Origin: Verrucomicrobiales bacterium
Lineage (GTDB): Bacteria; Verrucomicrobiota; Verrucomicrobiia; Verrucomicrobiales; DEV007
Direction: 5' to 3'
Length of the DNA stretch: 13,750 nucleotides
NCBI GenBank assembly: GCA_013911195.1
Contig: JACETS010000054.1
Span: forward strand, 1 to 13,750
Position numbers and translations under genes: made by a program. Below are positions 1 to 6,322 of this stretch, piece by piece. Position 1 is the first letter of the stretch. Each line of letters begins with the position of its first letter. The notes under the pieces are model-generated. The model was not told the DNA's origin, did no database searches, and saw nothing but the letters and a program-made list of their open reading frames with translations.

Positions 1-687
1 ATATTAGATTATGTTCTCGAAGATGCGGACAGGCTCCATAAAAGCTTAGGGCGTAATGATAAACAAAAGCTTGATGAGTATCTTACGGCTGTTCGCGATA
101 CCGAAAAGAAAGTCCAAAGAGCTGAAAAGTTTGCTGCTAAAGCACCGGATGTGGATGCGCCTGCGGGAATACCTGGAACCTACAAAGAGCATATCAGAAT
201 GCTTTATGATCTAACAGCTCTAGCGTTCCAAACAGACACCACTCGAATTTCTACTTTCATGATGGCTCATGATGGTAGTAATAGAAATTTTCGTGATATA
301 GGGGTTCCTGAAGGGCATCACCACCTTTCACATCATGGTAATGATCAAAAGAAGCTTGAAAAGATTGCCAAAATTGATCGGTTTTATATAGAACAGTTCG
401 GTTATTTTATTAATAAACTTAAGTCGATTGAGGACACTGATGGTAAGAACGTCCTTGAAAATTCTATGATTGTTTACGGCTGTGGTATTGCAGATGGTAA
501 CAGCCATGCTCATCACGATTTACCTATTATTCTTGCCGGTCATGGTGGAGGTAAATTAAATGCCGGCAGGCATTTAGACTTCCAAGGAGAGGTTCCATTG
601 TCAAATCTCTACGTGGCCATGCTTGATAAGTTTGGTGTCGAAGTTTCAAAGATGGGTGATAGCACTGGCAAGTTGCCTAGAGTTTAA
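1..687 (+). CDS. DUF1552 family protein, 3' part (5' end outside window)
   Basis: The frame is open from base 1 and ends at TAA 685-687, giving 229 visible residues; the true start lies upstream. The valine codon GTG at 151 is internal, because the sequence before it (ILDYVLEDADRL, then LDEYLTAVRDTEKKVQRAE) is typical of the family's middle section. Family hallmarks follow in order: LTALAFQTDTTR, the GVPEGHHHLSHHGND segment, IYGCGIADGNSHAHHDLP, LAGHGGG, and a C-terminal GDSTGKLPRV. DUF1552 proteins are secreted proteins of unknown function found mostly in Verrucomicrobiota and Planctomycetota, often next to DUF1592/cytochrome-type genes. No such partner is visible here, but the upstream side is cut off. 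The histidine-rich stretches suggest metal binding, which is inference. The last 11 bases overlap the 3' end of the convergent kinase gene. Confidence 0.9.
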   Translation: MLDYVLEDADRLHKSLGRNDKQKLDEYLTAVRDTEKKVQRAEKFAAKAPDVDAPAGIPGTYKEHIRMLYDLTALAFQTDTTRISTFMMAHDGSNRNFRDIGVPEGHHHLSHHGNDQKKLEKIAKIDRFYIEQFGYFINKLKSIEDTDGKNVLENSMIVYGCGIADGNSHAHHDLPIILAGHGGGKLNAGRHLDFQGEVPLSNLYVAMLDKFGVEVSKMGDSTGKLPRV

Positions 688-1624
688 AGCTGATTTCTTC
701 GGCGCTTTTAAGGAAATCTTCAATCTCATTTTCATCACAAAGGTTACCTCTTCCACCGATTTTCTTGGCATTTAAGGCTCCTGCTGCACTGGCAAATTTG
801 GCTATTTCTTTTAGGTTTCCTCCTTTAAGAAAGCCACTCAAGAAAGCTCCATGGTAAACATCTCCACACCCTGTCGTATCCATGATGTGAGATATTTTGT
901 AAGCGGGCTGGTGAAAAATATTTCCATCATTCTCTTGGATCCAGCTACCCTGAGCGCCATCAGTGATTCCAAGTGTGCTTGCTCGTGGGAAAGCACTATT
1001 CAGAGAGTCCCATAGCTCTGAATTGATTTCATCTTGTGAACTGAGCTTTAGAGCAAAGTCTTTGGCAACGATTCCGATATCGACCTTCTTGAGCAATGGT
1101 AGTAGTTCTGGTCTGAAGCGGCCAGCGCCCCCATCAAATGATAAAAGAGTTTTACTGCCAAGTAATTGACATAATGATCCTGCCTCTAAACAGGCATCTA
1201 AATGTCGGCCATTACAATGAATGATCTGATGTCCTGAAATGAGCTCTTTAGTTATCAGATCTTTTGAAATTGGATTTGAAGTGCTCTTGACAAATCGAAT
1301 TGCTCTCGCTCCATCAGATTGTCGAATAAGAACAGATGCTAGAGATGCCTTGCAGCCTGACTCAATTATAATCTTTTCGCAATCTATTCCCAATCTATTG
1401 AGTTCTTCAATAATAGTTTTTGATCGCCAGTCATCTCCTAATGTATCCATCATTGCAACCGGGGCACCAAGCTTGGAGGCTGCTGCTAGAGCAGTTGGTA
1501 CAGGACCGCCGCCCATGAGTTGAGAAGATTCAGCCTCTTCAACGCTTTCTGTTTCTGGAAATGATCTCACACGAGTAAGTACATCTAGTGTACAAACACC
1601 TATACCTAGAATACCACGAGTCAT
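677..1624 (-). CDS. PfkB-family (ribokinase-like) carbohydrate or nucleoside kinase
   Basis: This 315-residue protein has normal length for the PfkB/ribokinase fold. It would phosphorylate a sugar or nucleoside hydroxyl with ATP in the cytoplasm. The N-terminal strand GILGIGVCTLDVL (4-16) and the GGGPVPTALAAASKLG segment (38-53) form the substrate-binding region. The C-terminal signature DTTGCGDVYHGAFLSG (249-264) contains the anion hole and the catalytic base D255. The usual GG-x-x-x-N is here GGGPVPT, a variant found in general sugar-kinase subfamilies, so the substrate cannot be assigned. It starts 10 bases after the stop of mntR on the same strand, so the two are probably co-transcribed. 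No Shine-Dalgarno precedes the ATG. The stop codon overlaps the convergent DUF1552 gene by 11 bases. The family call is secure; the substrate is unknown. Confidence 0.93.
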   Translation of the reverse strand: MTRGILGIGVCTLDVLTRVRSFPETESVEEAESSQLMGGGPVPTALAAASKLGAPVAMMDTLGDDWRSKTIIEELNRLGIDCEKIIIESGCKASLASVLIRQSDGARAIRFVKSTSNPISKDLITKELISGHQIIHCNGRHLDACLEAGSLCQLLGSKTLLSFDGGAGRFRPELLPLLKKVDIGIVAKDFALKLSSQDEINSELWDSLNSAFPRASTLGITDGAQGSWIQENDGNIFHQPAYKISHIMDTTGCGDVYHGAFLSGFLKGGNLKEIAKFASAAGALNAKKIGGRGNLCDENEIEDFLKSAEEISFKL

Positions 1625-1634
1625 ATGATGGTTT

Positions 1635-2087
1635 TTAGGATTTAGTTGAGACTTTGTTCTTCACTCTTTCAAGTAAAGCAGGCTGTCGTTGAAGTTCATC
1701 CGTTAATGCTTGAATCGTCTTAAGAGTCTTTTGATTCATATGATGCTCTATTCCCTCAATGTCTTGATAGGTTTCTTCATCGTTTAGACCAAATAAATTA
1801 AAGAACTCTGCCAGGCTTTTATGTCTTTTTATAATTGCTTTTGCAATTCTTTCTCCATCAGATGTGAGAACAACACCACGATATTTTTCATAAGACACTA
1901 ATCCATCGGAATCCATTCGTTGAATCATTCCAGTGACGCTTGCTTGAGATATACCTAAATTTTGAGCGATATCGACAACTCTAGCATATCCTTTTTCTTC
2001 GATAAGATTTGATATTTGCTCTAAGTAATCTTCCCTCGCTCGGGAGCCCTTTTTTTGCTTTTCGTCATTTTCAATGACTTCCTTCAT
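1635..2087 (-). CDS. mntR: MntR, manganese-responsive DtxR-family repressor
   Basis: This 150-residue cytosolic regulator aligns along its length with Bacillus MntR and has a 12-residue shift caused by a charged N-terminal extension (1-16). The winged helix spans about 20-85, with DIAQNLGISQASVTGMIQRM as the helix-turn-helix and YEKYRGVVLTSDG as the wing. The metal ligands are all present: D20, E23, H89, E111, E114 and H115 match Bacillus D8, E11, H77, E99, E102 and H103. Aspartate at the D8 position and glutamate at the E99 position mark the manganese-type site, as opposed to the iron-type Met/Cys site of DtxR. The protein lacks a C-terminal SH3-like domain, as MntR does. It is divergent from the importer operon across 85 bp containing a 22-bp palindrome, so it most likely represses the importer, and possibly itself, when manganese is sufficient. 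Confidence 0.93.
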   Translation of the reverse strand: MKEVIENDEKQKKGSRAREDYLEQISNLIEEKGYARVVDIAQNLGISQASVTGMIQRMDSDGLVSYEKYRGVVLTSDGERIAKAIIKRHKSLAEFFNLFGLNDEETYQDIEGIEHHMNQKTLKTIQALTDELQRQPALLERVKNKVSTKS

Positions 2088-2134
2088 TCTTTAAGAATGG
2101 CATTGCTAATGTTCTTTGGCAATAAAAATAAAAA

Positions 2135-2164
2135 TTGCATAAACAATAAAAGTTAGTCTATACT
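2135..2164 (+). promoter_or_regulatory. Candidate promoter of the importer operon
   Basis: A TTGCAT box at 2135-2140 and a TATACT box at 2159-2164 are 18 bp apart and resemble sigma-70 -35 and -10 elements. The -10 lies in the centre of the palindromic operator. A start about seven bases downstream would fall at about 2171, one or two bases before the ATG, implying a leaderless or nearly leaderless transcript. The lack of any Shine-Dalgarno at this gene fits. This was assigned by eye only. Confidence 0.5.
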
Positions 2165-2170
2165 AACTTT
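2149..2170. promoter_or_regulatory. 22-bp perfect palindrome, candidate MntR operator
   Basis: AAAGTTAGT (2149-2157) and ACTAACTTT (2162-2170) are exact reverse complements separated by CTAT. From memory, the MntR box upstream of E. coli mntH has the same 9-4-9, 22-bp geometry, with different outer bases. The TTAG/CTAA cores also recall DtxR/SirR-type sites. It lies between mntR and the importer, covers the importer's candidate -10, and ends two bases before its ATG, an ideal place for repression. On the minus strand the centre reads TATAGA and could also be a -10 for mntR. Binding by MntR is inferred. Confidence 0.75.
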
Positions 2171-2172
2171 AT

Positions 2173-3090
2173 ATGATTAAAATTTTAAGATTGTTTATTT
2201 TAACGATACTTGGGTTTTTCATTGCTGGATGCGGCGGAAATAAAAAAGAGCCTAACGCTGATGGGAAAATCAATGTTGTTACAACGACCACCATGATTAC
2301 GGACATGGTGAAGCAGATCGGTGGTGATAAGATAAATTTAAAAAGTTTAATGGGCCCCGGAGTTGACCCCCATTTGTATGATCCTATACCTACTGATGCG
2401 ATAGCATTAACTGAAGCCGACGTTATTTTTTATAATGGCCTCAAGTTGGAGGGGCAGATGAGCTCTGACCTTAAAAAGCTTGATGGGATCGCTTTAAGTT
2501 CGGCTATCAACAAAGATTTAATTCAGGGTGATGAATCATATCCTGATCCTCATATTTGGGGAAATGCTGCACTGTGGTCGAACTGCATACCTTTAGTAGT
2601 TGATGCTTTGAGTGAACAGGATTCTAAGAATGCTGAATACTACAAGAGCTCGGGTGCAAAGCTTATCGAAAAGTATAATTCTCTTCATAGATGGGCTATA
2701 GAACGAGTTAGTGGAATTAGTGAAGAGGCTAGAATTCTTATTACTAGTCACGATGCATTTGAGTATTTTGGCAATGCCTATGGATTTAAAGTTGTTGGGT
2801 TACAAGGAATCTCTACAGCAACCGAAGCTGGAATTTCAGAGCGGGTTAAGTTAGTTGATTTTATTAAAGAAAATAAGGTTAAGGCTATTTTTGTTGAGTC
2901 GAGTGTTTCGCCTGATGCTATAAAGAGTATTGCTGAGGATTCTGGTGCAATAATAGGAGGGGAACTTTTCTCTGATGCAATGGGTGAACCCGGAGAAATG
3001 GAATCCTTTAATGGTGATCGGTATGACTTGGGGACTTATGAGGGAATGATAAAACATAACATAAACACTGTTGTCGATTCGTTGAAATAA
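2173..3090 (+). CDS. Manganese/zinc-type ABC importer, substrate-binding lipoprotein (TroA/MntA/YtgA-like)
   Basis: This 305-residue cluster A-I binding protein captures a divalent metal outside the cytoplasmic membrane and passes it to the permeases encoded downstream. Residues 1-19 form a lipoprotein signal ending in lipobox IAGC, so C20 is lipidated; this supports the ATG at 2173. Metal-ligand histidines are H67 (GVDPHLYDP), H127 (PDPHIWG) and H193 (ITSHDAFEYFGNAYGF). The fourth is probably D285, just before GTYEGMIKHN. This His-His-His-Asp pattern resembles TroA more than the His-His-Glu-Asp set of PsaA. There is no histidine-rich loop of the kind many zinc-specific ZnuA proteins have. 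LQGISTATEAGIS and FVESSVS are further TroA-like motifs. Mn is favoured over Zn or Fe because of the divergent mntR, but binding proteins of this group are promiscuous. No Shine-Dalgarno is visible. Confidence 0.93.
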   Translation: MIKILRLFILTILGFFIAGCGGNKKEPNADGKINVVTTTTMITDMVKQIGGDKINLKSLMGPGVDPHLYDPIPTDAIALTEADVIFYNGLKLEGQMSSDLKKLDGIALSSAINKDLIQGDESYPDPHIWGNAALWSNCIPLVVDALSEQDSKNAEYYKSSGAKLIEKYNSLHRWAIERVSGISEEARILITSHDAFEYFGNAYGFKVVGLQGISTATEAGISERVKLVDFIKENKVKAIFVESSVSPDAIKSIAEDSGAIIGGELFSDAMGEPGEMESFNGDRYDLGTYEGMIKHNINTVVDSLK

Positions 3091-3093
3091 TAA

Positions 3094-3870
3094 ATGTCAG
3101 AGATAATTGATAATGTTCCGGTGCTGGAGATTCATGATCTGATTGTTTCATATCAGAAAAAACCTGTACTGTATGGAGTTGACCTTGCGATTCCTGAAGG
3201 CAGTATGGTAGGTATTGTTGGTCCAAATGGAGCAGGGAAATCTACATTGATTAAAACAGTCATGGGGCTAGTTCCTCATGCCCACGGTTGGGTTAAAATA
3301 TTCGGCGGTGACCTGAAAAAAAGTATCCGGAGAGTTGGATATGTTCCACAAAGAGAATCAGTAGATTGGGATTTTCCAGTGAGCGTTATGGATGTTGTTC
3401 TTATGGGTTGCTATGGTGGATTAGGGCTTACTAAGCGGCCGGGGAAGAAAGAAAAAGATAAGGCTATGCAGGCTCTTGAGATGGTAGGATTGAAATCATA
3501 TTGCAATCGTCAGATATCAAATCTGAGTGGAGGGCAGCAACAAAGAGTTTTTCTTGCTCGGGCACTCGCTCAGGAAAGTGATCTCTATTTGATGGATGAG
3601 CCATTTGCTGGAGTAGATGCCGCAACCGAAGTGGCTATCGTTGAACTCCTTGGTCAAATACGAGATAAAGGCAAAACTCTTATTGTGGTACATCATGATC
3701 TTGCAACTGCGAGAGAATATTTTGACATGATTTTATTACTTAATATGAGAGTCGTAGGCTTTGGAAAAACGGAAGATGTATTTAATGCTGAACTCTTGCA
3801 GAAAACTTATGGTGGACGACTTACGGCTCTTTCTGAAATAGCAGACAAGCTTGCAAGGGAGGATATCTGA
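3094..3870 (+). CDS. Manganese/zinc-type ABC importer, ATP-binding protein
   Basis: This 258-residue cytoplasmic ATPase powers the importer as a dimer. It has Walker A GPNGAGKST (43-51), Q-loop Q86 in GYVPQR, ABC signature LSGGQQQR (144-151), Walker B LYLMDEP (164-170) with catalytic E169, and the H-loop in VVHHDL (H201). The PQRESVDWDFPVSVMDVVLMG segment is characteristic of the Mn/Zn/Fe (ZnuC/MntB/TroB/YtgB) family. It follows the binding-protein gene after tandem TAA codons, with ATG three bases after the first stop, so translation is probably coupled or reinitiated; no Shine-Dalgarno is seen. It is the second gene of the four-gene operon. Confidence 0.95.
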   Translation: MSEIIDNVPVLEIHDLIVSYQKKPVLYGVDLAIPEGSMVGIVGPNGAGKSTLIKTVMGLVPHAHGWVKIFGGDLKKSIRRVGYVPQRESVDWDFPVSVMDVVLMGCYGGLGLTKRPGKKEKDKAMQALEMVGLKSYCNRQISNLSGGQQQRVFLARALAQESDLYLMDEPFAGVDAATEVAIVELLGQIRDKGKTLIVVHHDLATAREYFDMILLLNMRVVGFGKTEDVFNAELLQKTYGGRLTALSEIADKLAREDI

Positions 3871-3882
3871 ACATTTTAATAA

Positions 3883-5295
3883 GTGAGTAAATTTTCTAGA
3901 GCGATAATATTTATTTTTGCGGCCTATCTATTTACGATTGACCAGCTTTACGCCGCTAGAATAGGTGAGCTTGTTGAATCTAATACTTGGGACCAGATAA
4001 AAAGATTTTTCTCCTTTTCTGATAGAGGGCTTCAATTAAGTTTAATGGCTGCGCTTTTGTTCGGTGCGGTATGTGGGTTAACGGGTAGTTTTATTGTTGT
4101 TCGCAGAATGGCTCTTTTTGGTGATGCTATTTCACATGCGGTTCTTCCAGGTGTTGCGATTGGTTTTATGTGGGGAATGGAAAAAGATCCACTTGCTATT
4201 CTAATTGGTGCCACTTTAGCAGGTCTTCTTGGATCGGTGCTTGTGCAGGCAATAGTTCGAACTTCAAGAATTAAGCAGGATGCAGCCTTGGGGATAGTAT
4301 TGGCTTCATTCTTTGCTTTGGGCCTTTGCTTGATAAGGATGGTGCAAAATAATGAAGGGGCTTCAAGAATCACCGGGTTAAAGACTTATCTTTTTGGTGA
4401 TGTGGCTGTTATTGATAGGGCTGATCTAATTACCATGGCGGTGATTGTGATTTTAACGTTTGTATTATTTTATTATTTATATAGGCCTCTTCTTGTTATT
4501 AGTTTTGACCGGCAATTTGCGTACTCGATAGGAATTTCTGTACGATTACTCGATGCAGTGTTTCAAATGTTTTTGGCAATATCGATCGTAGTTTCGCTGC
4601 AGGCAGTTGGAGTTGTATTGGTTTCGGCAATGTTAATTATACCCGCTGCTACAGCTTATTTGTTAGTAGACAGAATGAATAAGATGATTGTTTTTGCAAT
4701 GATCCTAGGAGTCATGTCTGCAACTTTAGGTGTCTTTTTTTCATTTCTTGGAAGTAATTTACCGACGGGTCCTTTTATGGTCATTTCATCCAGTCTTTTG
4801 TTCTTAATGGCTTATCTTTTCTCACCGAAAAATGGAAGGATTACAAAGTGGTTTAGGTATATGAAACTAAAATCGAAGGTACGTAATGAGAATACGCTTA
4901 AACTTATTTATCATTACCTTGAAAAGAATTCTGAAGCGCTAACCGGAATTCAGATTGAAATATCTGAGCTTGTTAAGCTTAAAAAAGTATCCACAAAATC
5001 GATGCTATCTGATCTTAATAAACTTCAAAAATCTGGCAGTGTTAATATTGAAAATAAAACTGTAAGTCTAACTGAAATGGGGATGGATCTCGCTGTTTCC
5101 GTTGTTAGAAATCATCGTTTATGGGAGTTGTATTTAACTAACGAGGCTGATTATGCTGCCGATCATGTTCATGATGATGCAGAAAAGGTTGAGCATTTAT
5201 TGAGTGAGGAAAAAGTTAGAGAACTTGAGCTGTTTCTTGATTATCCAACAGTGGATCCCCATGGAAAGCCCATACCTGAAAGAGGGCAATTATGA
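3883..5295 (+). CDS. Metal ABC permease fused to a C-terminal DtxR/MntR-like regulator domain (YtgCR-like)
   Basis: This 470-residue protein starts at GTG 3883, 12 bases after the ATPase stop. Residues 1-24 look like a signal peptide (hydrophobic run, then LYA). About 50-315 is the polytopic ABC-3 permease with the family motif DAISHAVLPGVAIGF (81-95) and RIKQDAALGI (129-138). After a basic linker (about 315-335), residues 336-470 form a DtxR-like winged helix plus metal-sensing dimerisation region: LKLIYHYLEK, recognition helix around 369-382, HRLWELYL (H411, E415), HVHDDAEKVEHLL (H430, E434, E437, H438) and DYPTVDPHGKPIPE. Ligands equivalent to MntR E99, E102 and H103 are kept; those equivalent to D8 and E11 are N337 and K340. 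The architecture matches chlamydial YtgCR, where the regulator half is cleaved off and acts as a repressor. Whether that happens here is unknown. Confidence 0.92.
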   Translation: MSKFSRAIIFIFAAYLFTIDQLYAARIGELVESNTWDQIKRFFSFSDRGLQLSLMAALLFGAVCGLTGSFIVVRRMALFGDAISHAVLPGVAIGFMWGMEKDPLAILIGATLAGLLGSVLVQAIVRTSRIKQDAALGIVLASFFALGLCLIRMVQNNEGASRITGLKTYLFGDVAVIDRADLITMAVIVILTFVLFYYLYRPLLVISFDRQFAYSIGISVRLLDAVFQMFLAISIVVSLQAVGVVLVSAMLIIPAATAYLLVDRMNKMIVFAMILGVMSATLGVFFSFLGSNLPTGPFMVISSSLLFLMAYLFSPKNGRITKWFRYMKLKSKVRNENTLKLIYHYLEKNSEALTGIQIEISELVKLKKVSTKSMLSDLNKLQKSGSVNIENKTVSLTEMGMDLAVSVVRNHRLWELYLTNEADYAADHVHDDAEKVEHLLSEEKVRELELFLDYPTVDPHGKPIPERGQL

Positions 5296-6218
5296 GCTTT
5301 AAAGAAATTTTCATTGATCCTTGGGACATTCATTTTGCCGCATATTGGCCAATTTTAGTGATGTCATTTTTTGTCACAGCAGCTTGCGGATTAGTTGGTA
5401 ACTATTTGGTTTTAAGGAAAATTTCATTAGTTGGAGATGCCATTAGTCACAGTGTTTTGCCTGGAATTGCAATTGCATATATGATTGCCGGATCAAGGTC
5501 TGATTTCCCCATGTTTATTGGGGCTCTCATCGCGGGAATTTTAACCACATTGATTATCGAGCTAATACATTCTAGAAGCAAAATTAAGCAAGATGCTGCG
5601 ATTGGAATCACTTTTACAACAATGTTTGCCATTGGAGTTATTCTTGTCTCAGTTTATGGCGCAGATACAGATTTAGATTTAGATTGTGTGCTCTTCGGTA
5701 AGTTGGATTTTATTGCCTCAAAGGAGAAAGTGTTTCTAGGTCTCCCTCAGATTGTTTTAACTATGGGTATTATTCTCCTTGCGATCGTTTTTTTGATTGT
5801 ATTATTTTACAAAGAATTGCTTGTAAGTTCATTTGATCCAAACTTTGCAGCAACTTTGGGAATTAAACCTAGGTTTGTTCATTATTGCTTGATGTGTTCT
5901 TTGTCCGTCGTTGTCGTTTCAGCATTTTCTTCTGTGGGTGCGATTCTTGTGATTGCTATGCTTATTTTACCTGCAGCAACTGTTTATTTATTAACCGATA
6001 AACTTTGGCTGATGATGATACTTAGTGTTGTGCATTCATTTTTAAGTTCGATGATCGGATTGCATCTTACCGTTGCACTTCAAGTTTCCACGGCTCCGGC
6101 TTGCGTGGTTGCTGGAATGTCTTTGTTTATTACGACTTGGATAATTAGCCCCAAATATGGTCTCTTGAGGCATTTTTCTAATTCGTTTGATCTTTCAACT
6201 TTTCAGAAAGAGAATTAA
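5292..6218 (+). CDS. Metal ABC permease, second subunit (TroD/MntD/YtgD-like)
   Basis: This 308-residue polytopic ABC-3 family permease forms the translocation channel with the fused permease encoded just upstream. It carries the matching motif DAISHSVLPGIAIAY (49-63), KIKQDAAIGI (97-106) and DTDLDLDCVLFGKL in the central loop, and has about eight hydrophobic segments. It ends in a normal permease tail (IISPKYGLLRHF, then about 15 residues) with no regulator domain, unlike its partner. The start overlaps the previous stop as ATGA (5292-5295), indicating translational coupling. It is also the one plus-strand gene with a clear Shine-Dalgarno-like purine run (AGAGGG, ending about six bases before the ATG). 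It is the last gene of the importer operon. Confidence 0.94.
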   Translation: MSFKEIFIDPWDIHFAAYWPILVMSFFVTAACGLVGNYLVLRKISLVGDAISHSVLPGIAIAYMIAGSRSDFPMFIGALIAGILTTLIIELIHSRSKIKQDAAIGITFTTMFAIGVILVSVYGADTDLDLDCVLFGKLDFIASKEKVFLGLPQIVLTMGIILLAIVFLIVLFYKELLVSSFDPNFAATLGIKPRFVHYCLMCSLSVVVVSAFSSVGAILVIAMLILPAATVYLLTDKLWLMMILSVVHSFLSSMIGLHLTVALQVSTAPACVVAGMSLFITTWIISPKYGLLRHFSNSFDLSTFQKEN

Positions 6219-6221
6219 ATT

Positions 6222-6272
6222 ACTTTGTATCACAAAGTTTTTATTGACCAATATAGCTTTGTGATACAAAGT
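6222..6272. promoter_or_regulatory. Paired palindromes forming a 16-bp inverted repeat upstream of creD
   Basis: ACTTTGTATCACAAAG (6222-6237) and CTTTGTGATACAAAGT (6257-6272) are exact reverse complements with a 19-base spacer. Each arm is itself a palindrome of the form CTTTGT-N3-ACAAAG, extended in the first copy to ACTTTGT-ATC-ACAAAGT. The two centres (6230 and 6264) are 34 bp apart, about three helical turns. This looks like two operator sites for one dimeric regulator, with a possible -35 (TTGACC, 6244-6249) between them. I found no -10 at the right spacing. A terminator for the importer operon is less likely: the stem is A/T-rich and is followed by A residues, not U. The regulator is not identifiable in this window. 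Confidence 0.7.
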
Positions 6273-6322
6273 TAAAAAAATGAAATATTTAATCAAATAA
6301 TACGTACATAAGATTATAAGCA

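Noticed and set aside
151..687. Complete 178-residue gene starting at GTG 151
   Set aside because: The frame is open to base 1 and the upstream residues match the DUF1552 family, so the gene is truncated by the window edge.
677..687. Convergent 3' overlaps (677-687 and 10814-10817) as possible antisense regulation
   Set aside because: Overlaps of 11 and 4 bases between convergent stops are common in compact genomes and carry no structure of their own.
2102..2123. Small hairpin (ATTGC/GCAAT) in the mntR leader
   Set aside because: The 5-bp arms with a 12-base loop are too weak to distinguish from chance, and nothing resembles a manganese riboswitch.
6222..6280. Rho-independent terminator of the importer operon
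   Set aside because: The 16-bp stem is A/T-rich, the loop is long, and the strand continues with TTAAAAAAA, not a T run. The nested palindromes fit protein binding sites better. A weak termination role is not excluded.
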